NCBI RefSeq assembly: GCF_029873635.1
Contig: NC_080422.1
Coordinates: forward strand, 3,204,001-3,268,000
Origin: Malania oleifera
Lineage: Eukaryota > Streptophyta > Magnoliopsida > Santalales > Ximeniaceae
DNA: 64,000 bases
Direction: 5' to 3'
Shown piece by piece: positions 21,476-32,925 of this stretch. Within the stretch, counting starts at the first letter, position 1, and each line of letters starts with the position of its first letter. The translations under genes were made by a program, and so were the position numbers. A model generated the notes under the pieces. It had not been told where the DNA came from. It saw only the letters and a list, made by a program, of their open reading frames with translations, and did not search any database.

Positions 21476-22349
21476 ATATTTGTTAGAATTTTACGATTCA
21501 CGATTCGATTCATATGATTGTATCAATTCCACATCAAATCGATTTGAATCTTACTAGTGAATCTAAAAACAACTGAATCGCAGCCAAATCTATTGATTCA
21601 CCTCATGAATCTTTCAAATCAATTTGAATCTATCCATTCACACGATTTTGGACCTATCATATCCTGACAAACTGAAATAGTTTAGAACCCCCAAAACAAC
21701 ATATCTTTCCTTTTTATTGCTTTTATTTTTACACGATTACCATATATTCCTTGTCTATGTCAGTTTTGTGCTAAGAGGGGGGAAAAATAGAACTTTAGTT
21801 CTTGTGTTGCCTTCATAAAGCCATTCTTTTCTCTAGAAGGAGTACAACGTTTTGCTATTGAGAAGAAGGGCAGAATACTCATCGACTAAGGTGGTACTCA
21901 TGTTTCTTTGTGTTGTTAAGATTCAAAAGTTACTTTCTTTTGGTAGTTTGTTCAATTATTTTTTTTATTTTTAATTTGAGAAAGAATATGCATGAAATAT
22001 TATTTTTCTTAATTTTTTATAAACAACAAAATTTTAATTTTCTATTACTTTTTCTTGATTCCTTCCTTTAAAAGGGATGAAGTTCATCATTTTATTAATA
22101 TTTCCTAACTCATTCTCTTACTTTTCATTTGTTTACAAAAAACATACACATGAAATATGAATTTTTTTTTTGTTGTCAAAATATAAATGTATTTTATTAT
22201 TTTTGGTTTTTTTTTGTATGCCATATGCATGCCACTTAGAATTGATTTTGGAAATTTGTACTGAATCATACGATTCAATTCAATTTTTGATTCTTGATTC
22301 CCAAAATTGGAATTTCGATTCATAATTCGAATCTCGATTTGACAACTAT
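21476..22349. mobile_element. Mutator-like non-autonomous element (874 bp) with GATTCG/CGAATC clusters
   Basis: A perfect 10-bp duplication GCTCTCTTTC lies at 21466-21475 and 22350-22359. Ends are ATATTTGTTAGAATTTTACG and, reverse-complemented, ATAGTTGTCAAATCGAGATT: short, imperfect inverted ends followed by clusters of GATTCG/ATTCGA words on both sides. The interior is AT-rich without a transposase. A 9-11-bp duplication points to the Mutator superfamily. A related copy sits at 45227-46251. Confidence 0.78.
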
Positions 22350-22553
22350 GCTCTCTTTCTTCTCGTCAGTCAGTTGCTCGTTTGGTAACTGGGGATTGAG
22401 ACTATGTGTTTGATGGTTAAATAGCTTAAATACAAAATTGATGTTGATGTTTCAGTGTTTCAAAAAACAAAAGTTGAAAGTGGGGCTGAGCTGCTAATTT
22501 TATTAGGTGGGTAGATGCAGGACAGCGGGAACATGGTTCTGCCACTTGCCTAT

Positions 22554-23147
22554 TGTTGAGGTTGTGGCTCTTATTTTGAGTGGGACGCATGCAGCGGGAA
22601 AGCATCGTGAAGCAAGGAACAAAAGAGAAGTCTGTAGGATGAAAACCGGTGACGACTTGCTCGATGGTTTCAGAATTGAGGGGTAACCGTTGATGATTTG
22701 AGTGTAACTGTCGACGGTTTCAGGCTAAATGTAGGGATTTCTCGGCTTCAAACCGTTGATGGTTTCATTCGGCGCATGTTACGAAATTTGAGTTTGGAGA
22801 TTAGTAGATTAGGGGGGATTGGAGGATTTTCCTTCGGGGATTGCTACAGGGATGATTTAGATAGGTTCTAAGGTTCCTGTATGCTTACGGTTCGTATTTA
22901 ATCAAAGTTTGTAACCCTAATTGTAAGCTTGCCATTGTGATAGTAAAAAAATTCAGTTGCTGCTCCCATGGACGTCGGCAAATTGCCGAACCCCGTAAAT
23001 CTTGTGGCTTTGATTGTTGTTTTCGTTTATTCTCATTGTTGAGTGATTACTTATCTCATATAATTTATCATTGAGTGATTGTATTGCTTGTTCTGTGATT
23101 GTTTCGAGTTCAATTGTGTGGCTTCTGCCTGTGTATTCGCACCAATA
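22554..23147 (+). repeat. 5' LTR of D (594 bp)
   Basis: It starts TGTTGAGGTTGTGG and ends CACCAATA (the 3' copy ends CACCAACA). It shares most of its length with 39051-39555 but keeps a stretch of about 90 bp (CATGGACGTCGGCAAATTG region, near 22968-23040) that the 3' LTR has lost. GTTGATGGTTTC-like words repeat in the U3 half. Confidence 0.9.
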
Positions 23148-23148
23148 A

Positions 23149-23191
23149 TTGGTATCAGAGCGCCAATTGCACTAACAATTGGTATCAGAGC
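23149..23191 (+). other. duplicated primer-binding site of D
   Basis: TTGGTATCAGAGC occurs twice, at 23149-23161 and 23179-23191, in a 30-bp tandem unit (the linker contains CACTAACAA). The first copy adjoins the LTR as expected for initiator-Met priming. The second sits 30 bp further in and is followed by the gag ATG at 23204. Confidence 0.88.
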
Positions 23192-23203
23192 TATAGGTTC
23201 ACA

Positions 23204-23960
23204 ATGGCTAGGATCTCTTCGATGAAATTCGATTATAAGTTCGACGGAATGGGGAACTTCGAACTTTGACAGAGGAGGGTGAAGGACTTGCTAGTGCAGT
23301 AAGGTATGGTGAAGGCTCTATATGAAAAGAAACCAGACGACATGAATGACACGAGTTGGAAGGAGTTGGAAGTGAAAGCTATGTCCACTGTTCGACATGG
23401 TTTGGCCGATAATGTGATGTATCACGTCATAGATGAGGAATCGCCGACATCGATTTGACTGAAACTGGAAAGCCGGTACATGTCCAAGTCATTGATGAAC
23501 AAGTTGTATCTTAAGCAAAAACTATATTGGCTTAAAATGACAAAGGGTTCAAACCTGACTCAGCACATCAACATATTCAATCAGATCATTAGTGATCTGA
23601 AGCGAGTTGATGTGAAGTTAGAGGAAGAGGATAAAACATTGATGTTGTTGAATTCCCTATCGACATCTCCTACATATGAGAACCTGGTTACGACGCTGAC
23701 TTGGGGGAAAGAAATCCTAGAATTGGAGGACATCATGTGTGCATTGTTGGAGTTCCATCAAAGGAAGAAGGCCAGCGATGAGGGTTCACATGGTGAACGG
23801 CTCGTGGCGAAGGGGAATTAGGATCGTGGGAGGAGCAACTTCCGAGGTGGATCGAGCAACCATAGGGCTCGGTCCAAATCTAGGAAGAGGAAGGACGTGC
23901 GGTGTTTTAAGTGCGAGAAAAAGGGGCATATAAAACCCGAGTGTCCGAAAAGGAAGAAGG
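23204..23960 (+). pseudogene. copia D gag (broken)
   Basis: ATG at 23204 opens MARISSMKFDYKFDG, followed by stops at about 23268 and 23300. It continues as a typical Tork gag: WKELEVKAMSTVRHGL, LKLESRYMSKSLMNKLYLK, LTQHINIFNQIISDL, EEEDKTLMLLNSL. The CCHC zinc knuckle CFKCEKKGHIKPECP is at about 23902-23946. A stop at 23818-23820 separates the two parts. Confidence 0.88.
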
Positions 23961-24059
23961 GGGTTGCAAAAACCAAAGAAGGTTTGTCAAACACGACGAA
24001 TGTAGTAGTAGAAGGACACTTTAGGAGTGGTGACAGTGATATGCTCTCAATTTCATTTG

Positions 24060-25390
24060 GATCAGATGAGTTTGCAGATTCTTGGATCTTGGACTTAGCG
24101 TGTTCTTATCATATATTGCCCAATAAGGATTGGTTCACTACGTACAAATTGGTGAGTTCTGGTTCCATTCTGTTGGGGAACGATGATGCGTGCAAGGTGA
24201 TCGGGATAGGGAATATCAGAATCAAGATGTATGATGGTGTGGTGAGGATGTTATGTGATATGAGACACATACCAGAGTCGAGGAAGAATCTGGTTTTGTT
24301 AGGCACCTTGGATTGTGATGGGTTCACTTACAAATCTGAATGTGGGGTAATGAAGGTGAGTAAGGGTGTTCTGACCATGATAAGGGGCAAGGGAGTGTCG
24401 GGGGAATATATACACATTGCTGGGTATCACGGTTGTAGGTGGAGCTGTAGCCGCAGAGTCTGAGTCTGATAGTACTGTGTTGTGGCATATGCGTTTAGGG
24501 CATATGGGTGAGCGTGGAATGAAGGAGCTTCACAAGAGAAATCTTTTGAAGGGGGTCAAATCATGTAAGTTGGAGTCCTGCAAGTACTGTGTGCTTAGGA
24601 AGCAGAATAGGGTTCATTTCATGACAACCACGTACAAGACGGAGGGATTATTGGCCTACATTTATTCGGACGTTTGGGGACCGGTGAGAGTGACATCACG
24701 AGGGGGACATGTGTACTTTGCGAGTTTCATCGATGATTACTCACGGAAGGTCTGGGTTTACTTCATGTTGCACAAGTCGGTGACGTTTGCCAAGTTTAAA
24801 CTATGGAGCTAAGGTGGAAAACCAGACTAGGAGAAAAGTTAAGTTCCTTAAGACAGACAATGGAACTGAGTACACAAACTCGAGTTTCAGAGAGTTTTGC
24901 AAGCAGCATGGCATAAGGAGGCATTTTATAGTACGTGAGACACCGCAACAAAATGGTGTGGCGGAAAGGATGAACCGAACCCTAACTGAGAGGGCTCGGT
25001 GTCTTAGGTTGCATGTTGGGCTCGCTATGAATTTTTGGGCTGAGGTGGTTAGTATGAATTGTTTCTTGGTAAACAGATCACCAAGGGTATCACAAGATGG
25101 GAAAGTTGTTGAGGTGTGGATAGGTAACGAGGTTGACTACTCTGGATTGAAAGTATTTGAGTGTCCAACCTATGCGCGCATTCATGGTGAGGAGAGATCT
25201 AAGCTTGAGGCGAAGTCTAGACAGTGCATCTTTCTGAGATATCAGAAAGGTGCGAAAGGGTTTAAGCTGTGGGATCTAGTGGCAAACAAGGTGATGATCA
25301 GTAGAGACGTGGTTTTCGATGAGAAAACCATGTTGCATCGTACTCAGGAAGAAGAAGAGAAACAAGTACCAGAAAATCGCAGCAGCAATG
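24060..25390 (+). pseudogene. copia D protease and integrase (broken)
   Basis: The protease site reads WILDLACSYHILP, so the catalytic DSGAS is altered to DLACS and should be dead. Gag-pre-integrase WHMRLGHMGERG...CKYCVLRKQ (near 24481-24600) follows in another frame. Then comes integrase with YSDVWGP, FIDDYSRKVWVY, a frameshift near 24805, TDNGTEYTN, PQQNGVAERMNRTL, CIFLRYQKGAKGFKLWD and VVFDE. The frame ends at the insertion of E (25391). Confidence 0.9.
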
Positions 25391-25697
25391 TGTAGAGATC
25401 TAGTGAATTATAGCAATTAAATAATAATAGAAAGAAGAGGAAAAGGAAATTTAAAAGGGGGGCGGTCACAGCAGGCGCGTTTGTCGACGAAACGGCTTAT
25501 TGGGATCGTCGATGGGGACACGTGTCTCGTCGACGAGAATTTATCGAGAGGACTGTTGTAGGGCCTGAAATTCTTTGACGAATAATAAGTGCTCATCGTC
25601 GAACTCTTTACCTGGTCTTGTCGACGAAGGCAGGTGTATAAATCGTACAAACTCGGTTTTCCAGCATGAAATGTTGTATGAAACCCTCCTCTCTCTT

Positions 25698-27706
25698 TGT
25701 AACAACCTGCTTCTTTTTCACATATATATATTTTTTAATAAATAAATTATCATCACATCATACATTCCAGCTCAGCAGGTCACAATCCACCTAGGCCCGT
25801 GGGCACCAGGGATATATCAAAGCATAAAGCAGAAGCCCTAGCAGCAGAAAATATATAAACATATACATCTCAATACCATATACCACAATATACCAGAGTT
25901 ACTACAATTATTGTATTTTCATATATACATCCTAAAAATAAAACCTAAGGACATTTCCCACAAAATCTAACTGTCCCTACAAAACTTACCTTTCAAAAAG
26001 GGTAGATAGACCGTACTATATCAGCGGGGCTTTTCCCGCTCTCCTATCCGAGGCTCCTAAAAAGTTAATAAGATTTAGGGGTGAGACACCTCTCAGTAAG
26101 GGAAATAAACTAATATCAGTGTGTGGCAACATGAGTAATATGTGTTCTACATATACCATACATAACATATTCAATACTGTTTATCAAATCTGGGAAAACA
26201 TACATATATATCAACACATAGCAGAATATACTGCATTTTCATAAACATATCTCATCTCATACACTAATAATAACATAAAACAATCCTGGTAGGTTAGCTG
26301 GCTGTTGTCATGTATTACCCCCACATGACTGGGTTGTGTGGCCCGAAGGTGGGACCTGACAATGGTTGGCCGACCACTGCCAAGTCAAACAGTAGTCTGT
26401 AGGTCCGATGGGTCTACCCAGACTGGTCCGTACACCAGGGGCGATAACAGCACACTTCTTGAAAATAACCACATCGACCATCCAATCTCACACCACTCCG
26501 TACAGCGGCGTTAACACGGATATCATGATCACGAGGATCATGGACACATAGCAACGGTACCGTGCAAGTGCTAGCCTAGACCAAGCCAACCAGGTTCTGA
26601 TATCATATACATGTACTAAAATCGTGATACATGGATAACTCATATCATTAATTATCAAATCATTCACATCATTTTTCACATATACATATATCATGAAATC
26701 ATCGGCCCGTACGCAGGTATTTCACATTTTATCATAGCTCGGCCTGTACGCCGGCAAATCACATAACACAGCCCGTATGCTGGCAAATCACATAGCTCGG
26801 CCCGTATGCCGGCAAATCACGTAGCACAGCCTGTACGCTGGCAAATCTCATCTACATAGTATAGCTCGTACGCTGGAAAATCACATATATATATATATAT
26901 CTCGGCCAGATGCCGGTTTTCCATCATAGAAATCCATATCGTCCCCATTCCCAGAAAACAGTATTTCACAACATTTTTATACTCATGCCACACTAAACAA
27001 ATTTTCCACGTATTCAACTTATCATCATTTAAACAGTATTTTCCAAATATAAATCATATATATAAATATATTTATTTTTCCTGAAACCAGATGCTTCATA
27101 TATATACATACATTTTCTCAAAACAAAACTAGTTTAGTTTATTCCCTTACCTGATTCCTGAAAAGCCCCTAAGAAAATTTTCCCCGTACCCACAAGGTTC
27201 TCAATTCAACACCCTGAAAATGAAAACTCGCAAAATTAAAGTTTAGTATTTTCGCACGTACAACATTTTTTATAACTACCACTAAGTCAAATTCGACTTA
27301 AAAAGTCTTACCTCAACTTAGGGATGATTCCCAACGTTCCCAATCAACACCCTGGAACTGAAAATTTTCAGTATTAAAGTTCAGTATTTTTACACGTATA
27401 TCACTTTCTTCAACTGTCAAAAATCCAAATATTGAATATAAAACCTTACCTTGGATTTGGGATGAAATCCAACTTCGTTTCCCTGAAGATCCGCTCTGGC
27501 AGACTTGTAGAGAACTTTACCAGGAGCGTCGTGGTGGCTTCGGTTTGTTGATCCGGCGTAAAACTAGCCCGGAATCGAAGGGAGAGAGAGTCATAGGAGA
27601 GTAGGAGAGAGAGAGAGAGAGAGGAGAGAGAGAGTGCACTCACGCACACCAAAAATTTAATTCAATTTGGATTTTGACTTTCAAAGCTTCTTGAAGAAGC
27701 TTGTGT

Positions 27707-27756
<50 letters not shown>

Positions 27757-27958
27757 GTAAACATTAATTAAAGTAAAGCTTCTTGAAGAAGCTTTCACAC
27801 TTTATATATATATATATATATACATGCTTTAATATTTATATATATATATATATATATTTGTTCCTTATCATACTATTCATTTTACTTGTTAATTTAATTA
27901 ATTTATTTTATTTTATTTTTTATTTTTTTTAAATTTTATTTTTTTCCCGATTACTACA
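25698..27958 (-). repeat. left LTR of F (minus orientation)
   Basis: Read on the minus strand it starts TGTAGTAATCGGG (27958) and ends GTTGTTACA (25698), 2261 bp. It contains repeated CGGCCCGTACGC.GGCAAATCACAT units (about 26700-26925), long (TA)n runs (27711-27755, 27803-27823) and GA-rich DNA (27596-27634). It matches 29347-31590 in inverted orientation. Confidence 0.9.
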
Positions 27959-28355
27959 TTCCTCCCCCCTTAAAAGAATTTCGTCCTCGAAATTTATTGT
28001 TTTCGTATCTCGCTATCCTTTAATCAGGAAAAAGGGTGTACTCATTTTATTACCTACCCTCACTTATGACGGAGGAATACCGTGGTTACATTTCGAGTCT
28101 TGGAAGATTACATATACAAAAGAAAACCATTCTCCCACAACTAAAGTACTACACTATTCAACCATTACATGTATCTGCAACAGAAAACTACTTAACTATT
28201 TACATTTATTCACTCAGACTTCTTGAAATAAAGGCGGATACCTCTGCTTCATCTGCTCCTCGGACTCCCAAGAAGCCTCTTCTACTGCATGATTCCTCCA
28301 TAAGACTTTTACTTGAGGAATCGTCCTGTTACGTAGCTCTTGCACTTTCCAAAAA
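27959..28355 (-). pseudogene. 3' end of gypsy pol and purine tract, left arm of F
   Basis: On the minus strand the frame reads FWKVQELRNRTIPQVKVLW, then NHAVEEASWESEEQMKQRYP and a short tail to a stop. These are the last 47 or so residues of a Del/Tekay-type gypsy integrase. About 250 bp of 3' untranslated DNA follow, then the conserved ATTTCGAGGACGAAATTC and the purine tract before the LTR. Everything upstream in pol is missing. Confidence 0.85.
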
Positions 28356-28949
28356 TAACCACATCGACCATCCAATCTCATACCACTCCGTACAGCGGCG
28401 TTAACATGGATATCATGATCACGAGGACCATGGACACATAGCAACGGTACCGTGCAAGTGCTAACTTAGACCAAGCCAACCAGGTTCTGATATCATATAT
28501 ATATACTAAAATCGTGATACATGGATAACTCATATCATTAATTATCAAATCATTCATATCATTTTTCACATATACATATATCATGAAAATCATCGGCCCG
28601 TACGCCGATATTTCACATTTTATCATAGCTCGACCTGTACGTCGGCAAATCACATAACACAGCCCGTATGCTGGCAAATCACATAGCTCGGCCCGTACGC
28701 TGGCAAATCACGTAGCATAGCCCGTACGCTGGCAAATCTCATCCATATAGTACGACTTGTACGCCAGCAAATCACATATATATATATATATATATATATC
28801 GCGGCCCGTACGCCGGTTTTCCATCATAGAAATCTATATCGTCCCCATTCCCAGAAAACAGTATTTCACAACATTTTTATACTCATGCCACACTAAACAA
28901 ATTTTTCACGTATTCAACATATCATCATTTAAACAGTATTTTCCAAATA
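28356..28949 (-). repeat. loop of F: LTR fragment
   Basis: It corresponds to LTR positions 26466-27049 (minus orientation) with a few substitutions, such as TCATACCACTCC for TCACACCACTCC. The left joint shares AAAATAACC with both partners. The right joint sits in CCAAATATTTTTGG, almost its own reverse complement. Short homology at both joints suggests template switching or end joining. Confidence 0.85.
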
Positions 28950-29346
28950 TTTTTGGAAAGTGCAAGAGCTACGTAACAGGACGATTCCTCAAGTAAAAGT
29001 CTTGTGGAGGAATCATGCAGTAGAAGAGGCTTCTTGGGAGTCCGAGGAGCAGATAAAGCAGAGGTATCCGCATTTATTTCAAGAAGTCTGAGTGAATAAA
29101 TGTAAATAGTTAAGTAGTTTTCTGTTGCAGGTACATGTAATGGTTGAATAGTGTAGTACTTTAGTTGTGGGAGAATGGTTTTCTTTTGTATATGTAATCT
29201 TCCAAGACTCGAAATGTAACCACGGTATTCCTCCGTCATAAGTGAGGGTAGGTAATAAAATGAGTAGACCCTTTTTCCTGATTAAAGGATAGCGAGTTAC
29301 GAAAACAATAAATTTCGAGGACGAAATTCTTTTAAGGGGGGAGGAA
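28950..29346 (+). pseudogene. 3' end of gypsy pol and purine tract, right arm of F
   Basis: The same pol tail as the left arm, on the plus strand (about 28951-29092), with two differences (EQIKQRYPH for EQMKQRYPP). It runs to the purine tract AAGGGGGGAGG at about 29333-29343, then the LTR at 29347. Confidence 0.85.
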
Positions 29347-29484
29347 TGTAGTAATCGGGAAAAAAAAAAAATTTTAAAAAAATAAAAAATAAAAAATAAA
29401 ATAAAATAAATTAATTAAATTAACAAGTAAAATGAATAGTATGATAAGGAATAAATATATATATATATATATAAATATTAAAGC

Positions 29485-29521
<37 letters not shown>

Positions 29522-29563
29522 GTGAAAGCTTCTTCAAGAAGCTTTACTTTAATTAATGTTTAC

Positions 29564-29605
<42 letters not shown>

Positions 29606-31590
29606 ACACAAGCTTCTTCAAGAAGCTTTGAAAGTCAAAATCCAAATTGAATTAGATTTTTGGTGTGCGTGAGTGCACTCTCTCTCTCTCCTATGACTCT
29701 CTCTCTCTTCGATTCCGGGCTAGTTTTACGCCGGATCGACAAACCGAAGCCACCACGACGCTCAAGGTAAAGTTCTCTACAAGTCTGCCGGAGCGGATCT
29801 TCAGGGAAACGAAATTGGATTTCATCCCAAATCCAAGGTAAGGTTTTATATTCAATATTTGGATTTTTGACAGTTGAAGAAAGTGATATACGCTTAAAAA
29901 TACTGAATTTTAATACTGAAAATTTTCAATTCCAGGGTGTTGATTGGAAACGTTGGGAATCATCCCTAAGTTGAGATAAGACTTTTTAAGTCAAATTTGA
30001 CTTAGTGGTAGTTATAAAAAATGTTGTACGTACGAAAATACTAAACTTTAATTTTGCGAGTTTTCATTTTCAGGGTGTTGAGTTGAGAACCTTGTGGGTA
30101 CGGGGAAAATTTTCTTAGGGGCTTTTCAGGAATTAGGTAAGGGAATAAACTAAACTAGTTTTGTTTTGAGAAAATGTATGTATATATATGTAGCATCTGG
30201 TTTCAGGAAAAATAAATATATTTATATATATGATTTATATTTGGAAAATACTGTTTAAATGATGATATGTTGAATACGTGGAAAATTTGTTTAGTGTGGC
30301 ATGAGTATAAAAATGTTGTGAAATACTGTTTTTTGGGAATGGGGACGATATGGATTTCTATGATGGAAAACCGGCGTACGGGCCGAGATATATATATATA
30401 TATGTGATTTTCCGGCATACGGGCTGTACTATGTGGATGAGATTTGCCAGCGTAAGGGCTGTGCTACGTGATTTGCCGGCGTACGGACCGAGCTATGTGA
30501 TTTGCCAGCATACGGGCCGTGTTATGTGATTTGCCGGCGTACAGGCCGAGCTATGATAAAATGTGAAATACCTGCGTACGGGCCGATGATTTCATGATAT
30601 ATGTATATGTGAAAAATGATGTGAATGATTTGATAATTAATGATATGAGTTATCCATGTATCACGATTTTAGTACATGTATATGATATCAGAACCTGGTT
30701 GGCTTGGTCTAGGCTAGCACTTGCACGGTACCGTTGCTATGTGTCCATGATCCTCGTGATCATGATATCCGTGTTAACGCCGCTGTACGGAGTGGTGTGA
30801 GATTAGATGGTCGATGTGGTTATTTTCAAGAAGTGTGCTGTTATCGCCCCTGGTGTACGGACCAGTCTGGGTAGACCCATCGGATCTACAGACTACTGTT
30901 TGACTTGGCAGTGGTCGGCCAACCATTGTCAGGTCCCACCTTCGGGCCACACAACCCAGTCATGTGGGGGTAATACATGACAACAGCCAGCTAACCTACC
31001 AGGATTGTTTTATGTTATTATTAGTGTATGAGATGAGATATGTTTATGAAAATGCAGTATATTCTGCTATGTGTTGATATATATGTATATTTTCCCAGAT
31101 TTGATAAACAGTATTGAATATGTTATGTATGGTATATGTAGAACACATATTACTCATGTTGCCACACACTGATATTAGTTTATTTCCCTTACTGAGAGGT
31201 GTCTCACCCCTAAATCTTATTAACTTTTTAGGAGCCTCGGATAGGAGAGCGGGAAAAGCCCCGCTGATATAGTACGGTCTATCTACCCTTTTTGAAAGGT
31301 AAGTTTTGTAGGGACAGTTAGATTTTGTGGAAAATGTCCTTAGGTTTTATTTTTGGGATGTATATATGAAAATACAGTGATTGTAGTAAGTCTGGTATAT
31401 TGTGGTATATGGTATTGAGATGTATATGTTTGTATATTTTCTGCTGTTAGGGCGTCTGCTTTATGCTTTGATATATCCCTGGTGCCCACGGGCCCAGGTG
31501 GATTGTGACCTGTTGAGTTGGAATGTATGATGTGATGATAATTTATTTATTAAAAAAAAAATATATGTGAAAAAGGAGCAGGTCGTTACA
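29347..31590 (+). repeat. right LTR of F (plus orientation)
   Basis: TGTAGTAATCGGG to GGTCGTTACA, 2244 bp, is the inverted partner of 25698-27958. Differences include TA-run lengths and scattered substitutions, for example GTCTGGTATATT here against the complement of CCAGAGTT on the left. CATACGGGC/CGTACGGGC units sit at about 30363-30590. Confidence 0.9.
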
Positions 31591-32257
31591 CTCTCACTAC
31601 ACTTCGTCCTCCACCCCTTTTCTCTAAATTCTGGGCTATTTCTTCGCCGGTTCGACGATCAGAAGCTGCCACGTCATTCCTAGAAAGATTCTCTACGAAT
31701 TTGTTAGAGTGATTCGTCGGTTAGCTAACTTGCGAACCATCCCAAAATTTGGGTAAGTTAGTTAATTTTAGTTTTATTAGATTTTTGGTGTTTCTGGACT
31801 GAGAGTAATATGTTAGGTAAGATAATACTAAAATTTTGTTGGAAAAATATCAATTTCAGGGTGTTGAGCTGGGGACCACACGGGTGTGATTTTGGAGTAA
31901 TTCGTAGGCTTTTTCATAAATCAGGTAAGGAAATAAACTAAGTCAGTTTTATGAAAATATATTTACATGATAGATATTATTATGAAATAGCCATGTATCA
32001 TTATTTGGAAATATATTATATGTTATCAGAACCTGGTTGGCTTGGTTTAGGCTTTCACGAAGCACGGTACCGTAGCTATATGATCACGATCATGTATATG
32101 TTAGTGCTACCGCTTGCCGTAAGGGGCAGTGGGAGATCGGCAGTCGATGTGGTTTTATTGTAGTGCAGACGTCCATCGGGCGTTTGAATGAGGAGGGGCA
32201 GACCCATCTTACTTACAGACTTATGTTGATCTAGCGTGGTCGGCCAGCCATTGCTAG

Positions 32258-32777
32258 TGTCACGAGCTAAGCTTGTTCAAGGCATTATGCTTGCCTGCGA
32301 CCGCTTATCTCATATGTTTGGGATAAGTTTCCATCATGTAAATACTAGTGTAGGGTTATTTTCTGCTAGTAGAGTCTTTGTATGCTAAATAAGGCAGTAT
32401 GACTCCTCGGTCACTTTGATGTTTCCTAGTGTCAGGATGATAATTACATAAAAACCTCTTTAGGGGAGGGCGAGTGTTCATCAGTCATTGTAAAACTTAT
32501 TAGCTATTGTCAATGTGTTTAGCCTACTTGCCTCCCTCGCTAAGCACACAATGTCAACGGAGGTGTTGTTAATGAATTATGTTTTCTTCAATTTTTATTG
32601 CTTGCTTGCCACGACTTTCATGAATGCTTACTGTTTCCGTTGCCATTTGATTGAATGCTAATGAAAGTATTTCATGGATGAATGTTGGTAAACGATAGGT
32701 TGGCTAGGTAAACAAGAGTGCTTTGGCTAGCGCCGCACGACCCTTCACAAGGGTGCGAAAATAGTCGGACCGTGACA
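32258..32777 (+). repeat. 5' LTR of G
   Basis: It is 520 bp, a near match to the 3' copy at 35949 with scattered differences (GAGCTAAGC versus GAGTGAAGC). It is followed by one base and TTGGTATCAGAGCC (32779-32792), the primer-binding site. Confidence 0.92.
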
Positions 32778-32925
32778 CTTGGTATCAGAGCCAAGGCTCA
32801 GTTGTTACGAAAATTCAGTTACCTTCATTGTAAGATTTGGGAAGCTTTGGTAAGTGACCGTGACACCAAATAATGCTGAAAGAATCAGTGCACTGGAAGC
32901 ATAGGTTGAAGAGACAACCAACAAT

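Larger units (their letters stand above)
25698..31590. mobile_element. palindromic Ty3/gypsy structure F: two inverted 3' ends with LTRs around an LTR-fragment loop
   Basis: Left arm 25698-28355 is LTR plus internal 3' end in minus orientation. Loop 28356-28949 is a minus-oriented LTR piece. Right arm 28950-31590 is internal 3' end plus LTR in plus orientation. The arms are about 2.65 kb each and nearly identical. Both outer ends are the U5 end of the LTR (TGTAAC.ACCTGC inward). Both inner LTR ends, TGTAGTAATCGGG, adjoin a purine tract (AAGGGGGGAGG) and the end of a chromovirus-type pol. The flanks inside E are CTCTT and CTCTC, a possible 5-bp duplication with one change in low-complexity DNA. 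No primer-binding site, gag, protease, RT or integrase core is present. Confidence 0.88.

Noticed and set aside
26700-26925. CRISPR-like array (repeated CGGCCCGTACGC.GGCAAATCACAT units)
   Set aside because: The spacers are short and alike, the units are within a gypsy LTR of a plant, and the same units recur in all three LTR copies of F.
25698-31590. A normal gypsy element with two LTRs
   Set aside because: The LTRs are inverted, not direct; there is no primer-binding site or pol core, and both LTRs are preceded by a purine tract.
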